A DNA stretch of 32,333 nt from assembly GCA_964528735.1 (NCBI GenBank), contig CAZGUV010000010.1, positions 1-32,333 of the forward strand. The letters run 5' to 3'. A model generated the notes under the pieces. That model made no database searches. It was not told the DNA's origin and saw nothing but the letters and a program-made list of their open reading frames with translations. The DNA comes from CAYNND01 sp964528735 (lineage in GTDB: Bacteria > Patescibacteriota > Minisyncoccia > Phycocordibacterales > UBA2100). The position numbers and the translations under genes are program-made. Positions 29,398 to 32,333 of this stretch are shown piece by piece (position 1 is the first letter of the stretch; each line of letters begins with the position of its first letter).

Positions 29398-29781
29398 TTA
29401 CATCTCTAGCTTTTCGCGGACTTTGCGAACGACATCTGAGAGCTTCCAATCGCTTTTGACAATATAATCAAAGACACCGAGCTCTGTCGCCTTTTGTACT
29501 GCTTCCATTTCTGAAAGATTTGTGAGAAAAATTACTTTTGCCTCCTTTCCCCATGCGTCCTTTCTGAGACTGCCGAGCATAGTCATGCCGTCCATCTTTG
29601 GCATTACCACATCGAGCAAAATAAGATCCGGGTGCTCTTTTGTTGCGAGTGAAAGACCCTCTTCTCCGTCACTTGCTCTCAATACTGTAAATCCTTCAGT
29701 GGTGAGCTTGTCAGCCATTGCACGAGCAATCGCTGGCTCATCTTCAACGAGTAATATGCGCTTTTGTGATGCGTCTACCAT
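29398..29781 (-). CDS. Single-domain response regulator
   Basis: From ATG 29781 the product has 127 residues. The frame continues to 29814, but TATGAT ends 6 nt before 29781. It is a bare CheY-like receiver. ILLVEDEP holds the acidic pair (D14 region), LILLDVVMPKMDG the phosphorylated Asp, FLTNLS the conserved Thr, and YIVKSDW the Lys. No output domain follows. It lies directly after a histidine kinase, its likely partner. Without a DNA-binding domain it would act by protein contact or phosphotransfer. Confidence 0.9.
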   Translation of the reverse strand: MVDASQKRILLVEDEPAIARAMADKLTTEGFTVLRASDGEEGLSLATKEHPDLILLDVVMPKMDGMTMLGSLRKDAWGKEAKVIFLTNLSEMEAVQKATELGVFDYIVKSDWKLSDVVRKVREKLEM

Positions 29782-29787
29782 GGCAAT

Positions 29788-29814
29788 ATCATAGCACACC
29801 TCGGTACGTGTCAA
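29788..29814 (-). promoter_or_regulatory. Internal promoter of the response regulator, predicted leaderless
   Basis: On the minus strand TTGACA (29814-29809) and TATGAT (29793-29788) with extended TGC are separated by 15 nt. The -10 ends 6 nt before the ATG at 29781. The promoter lies in the gap behind the kinase gene, so the regulator can be made without the kinase. Confidence 0.6.
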
Positions 29815-29816
29815 AA

Positions 29817-31100
29817 CTATGAAAGCTTCCGAATTCCGTCCTTTTTCTCCATACCATCGAGTGGTAACGTGACGAAAAATGTGGTGCCCTTTCCTTCTTC
29901 TGAAGTAAATGAGATTGTCCCATGTGAGTGGTCGACGATAGATTTCACGATATAGAGCCCCAGTCCGGTACCGTCCACATTTTGTGCTCGCACGTTATCT
30001 GCTCTGAAAAGCTTTGTGAAAATGCGGTCCTTTTGGTGCTCAGGAATACCACATCCACTATCTGAAACTCGTATAGAAATTGTCCCCTTTCGGACACCCA
30101 TAGTTATTTCAAATTCAATATGACCTCCCTCTGGGGTGTACTTGATAGCATTTGATAACAAATTTTGGAGCACCATACGAAACAGCTTGATATCAACTGG
30201 GATGAGAGGGATGTTCTCAGCAAAATGTGTTGTCAAAACTTGCTTACGCAAATTCAAAGTTGGCATTTGCTCTTTGATAACGCTCTGCGCCATATCGATG
30301 ATATTCGTCGGGACTGGCTCAACACTAAATGTGCCAAGCTCGATGCGTGAGACATTGAGCAGCGAATTTACGAGATCCACCATACGCTGGTTGCTTTCGT
30401 ACATTTCCTGGATGTACTTTTTTTGGTCTGCGTTGAGCGGCCCGACATCACCATCAAGAAGCATCTCGGCGTACCAGTTAATGGACGTGAGCGGAGTCTT
30501 CAGCTGATGGGATGCGAGAGACACGAATTCTGTCTTTGCCTTATCAATCTCCTTTTCCTTTGTGACATCATGAATAGAACCATGAATTGAATGTACGAGA
30601 TGGATTCTATCCCCCGGCGAACCAAGTGCCTTTGCGCGCATCGTCAACCACCGAAGTGCACGGGTCGGAAGTTCGACGCGATAATTTATTTCAAATTCAC
30701 CAGTCTTTGCGAGCGCTGCCATCATCTCTGTCTGTACACGCTCTCTATCTTCAGCAAACACGTACGAGTAAAACTCTTCAAGAGTAGGAGTGTTTTTGTG
30801 CATCCGTCTGTCTATACCATGCAAGGTAAACATCTCATCAGACCAAAAGTGGTGATGCGTTTGCAAATCCCAAATGAAACTCCCGAAATGACCGATTTTC
30901 TCGGCCTCAGTGAGGCGGTTTTTACTTTCTTCCAAATCGTGATTGACCGTATATGCGTACTCTTGCGCCTTTTGCTTTGACGTCAACAGTATATAGAGAA
31001 ACGCGATTCCAAGCGTGCCAAGTAAAATGAGCAATACTCCTGAAATAACTGGAAATCCGCCGATTGCACTGAGAAACGAACCACCCATAGATAGGTACAT
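29817..31100 (-). CDS. Membrane sensor histidine kinase with PAS domain
   Basis: From ATG 31100 the product has 427 residues. In-frame ATGs also lie at 31103 and 31118; AGAGGGG lies 7 nt before 31100. One N-terminal transmembrane helix (about 16-39) precedes a coiled linker and a PAS domain (about 68-180, starting EKIGHFGSFIWDLQTHHHFWSDEMFTLHG). HisKA follows with SHQLKTPL (phosphorylated H198), then HATPase_c with N box NLLSNAIKYTPEGG (N317), G1 DSGCGIP, F box FRADNV and G2 GTGLGLYIVKSI. No large extracytoplasmic loop exists, so the signal is probably sensed by PAS or at the membrane. It is followed by the single-domain response regulator. Confidence 0.93.
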   Translation of the reverse strand: MYLSMGGSFLSAIGGFPVISGVLLILLGTLGIAFLYILLTSKQKAQEYAYTVNHDLEESKNRLTEAEKIGHFGSFIWDLQTHHHFWSDEMFTLHGIDRRMHKNTPTLEEFYSYVFAEDRERVQTEMMAALAKTGEFEINYRVELPTRALRWLTMRAKALGSPGDRIHLVHSIHGSIHDVTKEKEIDKAKTEFVSLASHQLKTPLTSINWYAEMLLDGDVGPLNADQKKYIQEMYESNQRMVDLVNSLLNVSRIELGTFSVEPVPTNIIDMAQSVIKEQMPTLNLRKQVLTTHFAENIPLIPVDIKLFRMVLQNLLSNAIKYTPEGGHIEFEITMGVRKGTISIRVSDSGCGIPEHQKDRIFTKLFRADNVRAQNVDGTGLGLYIVKSIVDHSHGTISFTSEEGKGTTFFVTLPLDGMEKKDGIRKLS

Positions 31101-31107
31101 CATAGCA

Positions 31108-31114
31108 CCCCTCT
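31108..31114 (-). promoter_or_regulatory. Shine-Dalgarno site of the histidine kinase gene
   Basis: AGAGGGG on the minus strand lies 7 nt before the ATG at 31100 (4 nt before the adjacent ATG at 31103). This is one of three genes in the window with a recognisable ribosome binding site. Confidence 0.55.
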
Positions 31115-31152
31115 GCATGCCCAGTTTTCACTTTTCACCACACGAAATATGC

Positions 31153-31181
31153 TTGCTAATGCAGACAAAGAGTCGTAGGCT
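31153..31181 (+). promoter_or_regulatory. Promoter of the pseudouridine synthase gene, predicted leaderless GTG start
   Basis: TTGCTA (31153-31158) is followed after 17 nt by TAGGCT (31176-31181), ending 6 nt before the GTG at 31188. The -10 is weak (3 of 6) but its position is as in the other genes. Confidence 0.5.
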
Positions 31182-31187
31182 ACAGAG

Positions 31188-31871
31188 GTGAAAGTCATTG
31201 TCCAAAAAATACTTGCTGAGCGAGGTCTCTGCTCACGACGCGAAGGTGAACGGCTTGTCATCGCTGGAAAAGTGCGCGTCAACGGTGCTGTAGCACGCAT
31301 TGGTATGCTCGCTGACCCTGAGAAGGATACTATTGAAATCGCAGGCATGACCGACGCCCCAACTAAAGAGACTATTGCGGTGTACAAACCTCGAGGAGTC
31401 GTATGCTCAAAAAACAACGAGGAAGGAAAAACTATTTTTGATGTACTCCCCCAGTACGCAGGACTCAACACGGTGGGGCGACTTGATAAAGAAAGCGAAG
31501 GCCTTCTGTTACTCACCAATGATGGACGATTGACACGAGCAGTTACAGGAGACGACCATCGAATCGAGAAGGAATACATCGTAGAGGTTCGTGAGGAGAT
31601 TTTTCCTGGGCTTATGCAAAAAATGGAAAAGGGTATAAAGCTTGATGGAGAAAAAACACTTCCCTGTATTGCAAAGATGCGTGACAACCGAAAGTCGTTC
31701 ACCATAATCCTCCGAGAAGGCAAGAAGCACCAAATACGTCGGATGTGTGATGCATGCCACCTCACAGTGCTCTCACTAAAGCGCATCCGTATCGGCTCTG
31801 TTCGCCTCTTAAAGCTCCGCCCGGGGAATGTTCGACCGCTCACCCGCGCTGAGGTAGAATCATTTCTATGA
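31188..31871 (+). CDS. 16S/23S rRNA pseudouridine synthase, RsuA/RluB family
   Basis: The 227-residue product starts at GTG. An N-terminal S4 RNA-binding domain (1-50, VQKILAERGLCSRREGERLVIAGKVRVNG) precedes the RsuA/RluB/RluE/RluF catalytic domain, with YKPRGVVCSK and catalytic Asp D100 in GRLDKESEGLLLLTNDG. The motif KHQIRRMCDA and the C-terminal strand L.RIRIGSVRL complete the fold. Target (16S U516 type or 23S U2605 type) cannot be told from sequence alone; RluB is the commoner form. The stop overlaps the next start (ATGA). Confidence 0.93.
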   Translation: MKVIVQKILAERGLCSRREGERLVIAGKVRVNGAVARIGMLADPEKDTIEIAGMTDAPTKETIAVYKPRGVVCSKNNEEGKTIFDVLPQYAGLNTVGRLDKESEGLLLLTNDGRLTRAVTGDDHRIEKEYIVEVREEIFPGLMQKMEKGIKLDGEKTLPCIAKMRDNRKSFTIILREGKKHQIRRMCDACHLTVLSLKRIRIGSVRLLKLRPGNVRPLTRAEVESFL

Positions 31872-32333
31872 AGCAGGGACCGTACGCGACAGACTACTTT
31901 GAGTCGCCTCTCGGTGGGATAGTGGTGTTTGCCGACGGGAAATCAGTTGTTGCAATCGAATTTCGAGACAAACCACGAGAGACACATCCAAACGCGCTTA
32001 CGAAGCGTGCAGTAAAGGAATTGAAAGAATATTTTGAAGGAACACGTACACGCTTTTCAGTACCTCTTGATTTTAACGGTACTGCATTCCAGAAAAAAGT
32101 GTGGCGTGCAATTTTTCGAATACCCTTCGGTGCATCAAAAACATACGGAGCAATTGCCAAGAGCATCGGCAACCCAAAAGCTGTACGAGCGGTCGGGACT
32201 GCAACAGGCAAAAACCCTTTGTGTATTATTGTGCCCTGCCATCGAGTTCTGCCTTCTGATGGATCGATTGGTAATTACTCTTCAGGGCCAGCAAAAAAAG
32301 CATTTTTGCTTACACTTGAACATCGGATACACG
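31868..32333 (+). CDS. ogt: Methylated-DNA-[protein]-cysteine S-methyltransferase (3' end beyond window)
   Basis: The start is the ATG of an ATGA overlap with the upstream stop. 155 residues are visible before the window ends. A short N-terminal domain begins DYFESPLGGIVVFADG. The DNA-binding helix-turn-helix (IPFGASKTYGAIAKSIGNPKAVRAVGTA) is followed by the active site IIVPCHRVLPSDGSIGNYSSG, with acceptor cysteine C124 in PCHR. The enzyme takes alkyl groups from O6-alkylguanine in a single suicide reaction. Size and order match Ogt/MGMT; only the last few residues are missing. It is coupled to the pseudouridine synthase gene. Confidence 0.93.
   Translation, partial: MKQGPYATDYFESPLGGIVVFADGKSVVAIEFRDKPRETHPNALTKRAVKELKEYFEGTRTRFSVPLDFNGTAFQKKVWRAIFRIPFGASKTYGAIAKSIGNPKAVRAVGTATGKNPLCIIVPCHRVLPSDGSIGNYSSGPAKKAFLLTLEHRIH

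Noticed and set aside
31100..31843. Minus-strand frame of 247 codons opposite the pseudouridine synthase
   Set aside because: It overlaps a clear RsuA/RluB-family gene over its whole length, and its product is an Arg/Ser-rich shadow without domains.
1..32333. Alternative genetic code with TGA read as Gly
   Set aside because: TGA closes tsaD and valS exactly where homologues end, and conserved glycines are encoded by GGN.

Overview
The window reads as a chromosomal segment from a Candidate Phyla Radiation (Patescibacteria) bacterium, most likely of the Parcubacteria group. The grounds are small, densely packed, mostly single-gene units; an IF-2 that starts almost directly at its G domain; a valyl-tRNA synthetase without its C-terminal arm; DUF4446 and DUF4349 proteins; and several exported proteins of unknown function. 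TGA is used as a stop (tsaD, valS), which argues against the recoded Gracilibacteria and Absconditabacteria. The lineage is inferred from gene content, not measured. I see no insertion sequence, prophage or CRISPR array.

Layout. Positions 1-5100 (minus strand) hold cell-surface genes: a very large secreted protein of MBG/YDG and Ig-like modules that runs off the left edge, a membrane-anchored protein with two peptidoglycan-binding domains, and a small secreted or membrane protein. Positions 5150-10000 (minus) hold the ClpB disaggregase, an HtrA-like membrane protein that appears catalytically dead, and a cysteine desulfurase. Positions 10000-14800 hold an unrecognised 729-residue protein, an alpha/beta hydrolase, a DUF4446 protein and a DUF4349 membrane protein. 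Positions 14865-17900 hold IF-2, RbfA, tRNA-Cys with a degenerate partial copy beside it, a small multi-pass membrane protein, a possible structured RNA and tRNA-Leu(UAA). Positions 17943-20668 hold a putative HExxH metallopeptidase and an unrecognised protein. Positions 20775-23314 hold TsaD, an exported TraB/TIKI-like protein and a small protein. Positions 23451-27993 hold ValS (with an assembly gap), a coupled unknown protein, a PrsW-like intramembrane protease, Hsp20 and a HAD phosphatase. Positions 28059-32333 hold an ATP-grasp-like protein, a YerC/TrpR-family regulator, a response regulator, a sensor histidine kinase, a pseudouridine synthase and an O6-alkylguanine-DNA alkyltransferase cut by the right edge.

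How the genes work together. Translation and RNA modification (IF-2, RbfA, ValS, TsaD, RluB-type synthase, two tRNAs, perhaps the cysteine desulfurase through tRNA thiolation) and protein quality control (ClpB, Hsp20, PrsW, HtrA-like protein) dominate the named genes. Clear translational coupling occurs at only two ATGA overlaps: valS with its downstream gene, and the pseudouridine synthase with the alkyltransferase.

The most striking signal is in gene starts. About 20 of roughly 27 protein genes have a sigma70-like -10 hexamer ending 6-8 nt before the start codon. Many also have a -35 hexamer 16-18 nt further up, or an extended TGn -10. This predicts leaderless mRNAs as the default here, and it fixes many start codons downstream of the longest possible ORF start. 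The few genes with real Shine-Dalgarno sequences are exceptions. Two long near-perfect inverted repeats sit at promoters, upstream of clpB and between two divergent genes, and look like operators.
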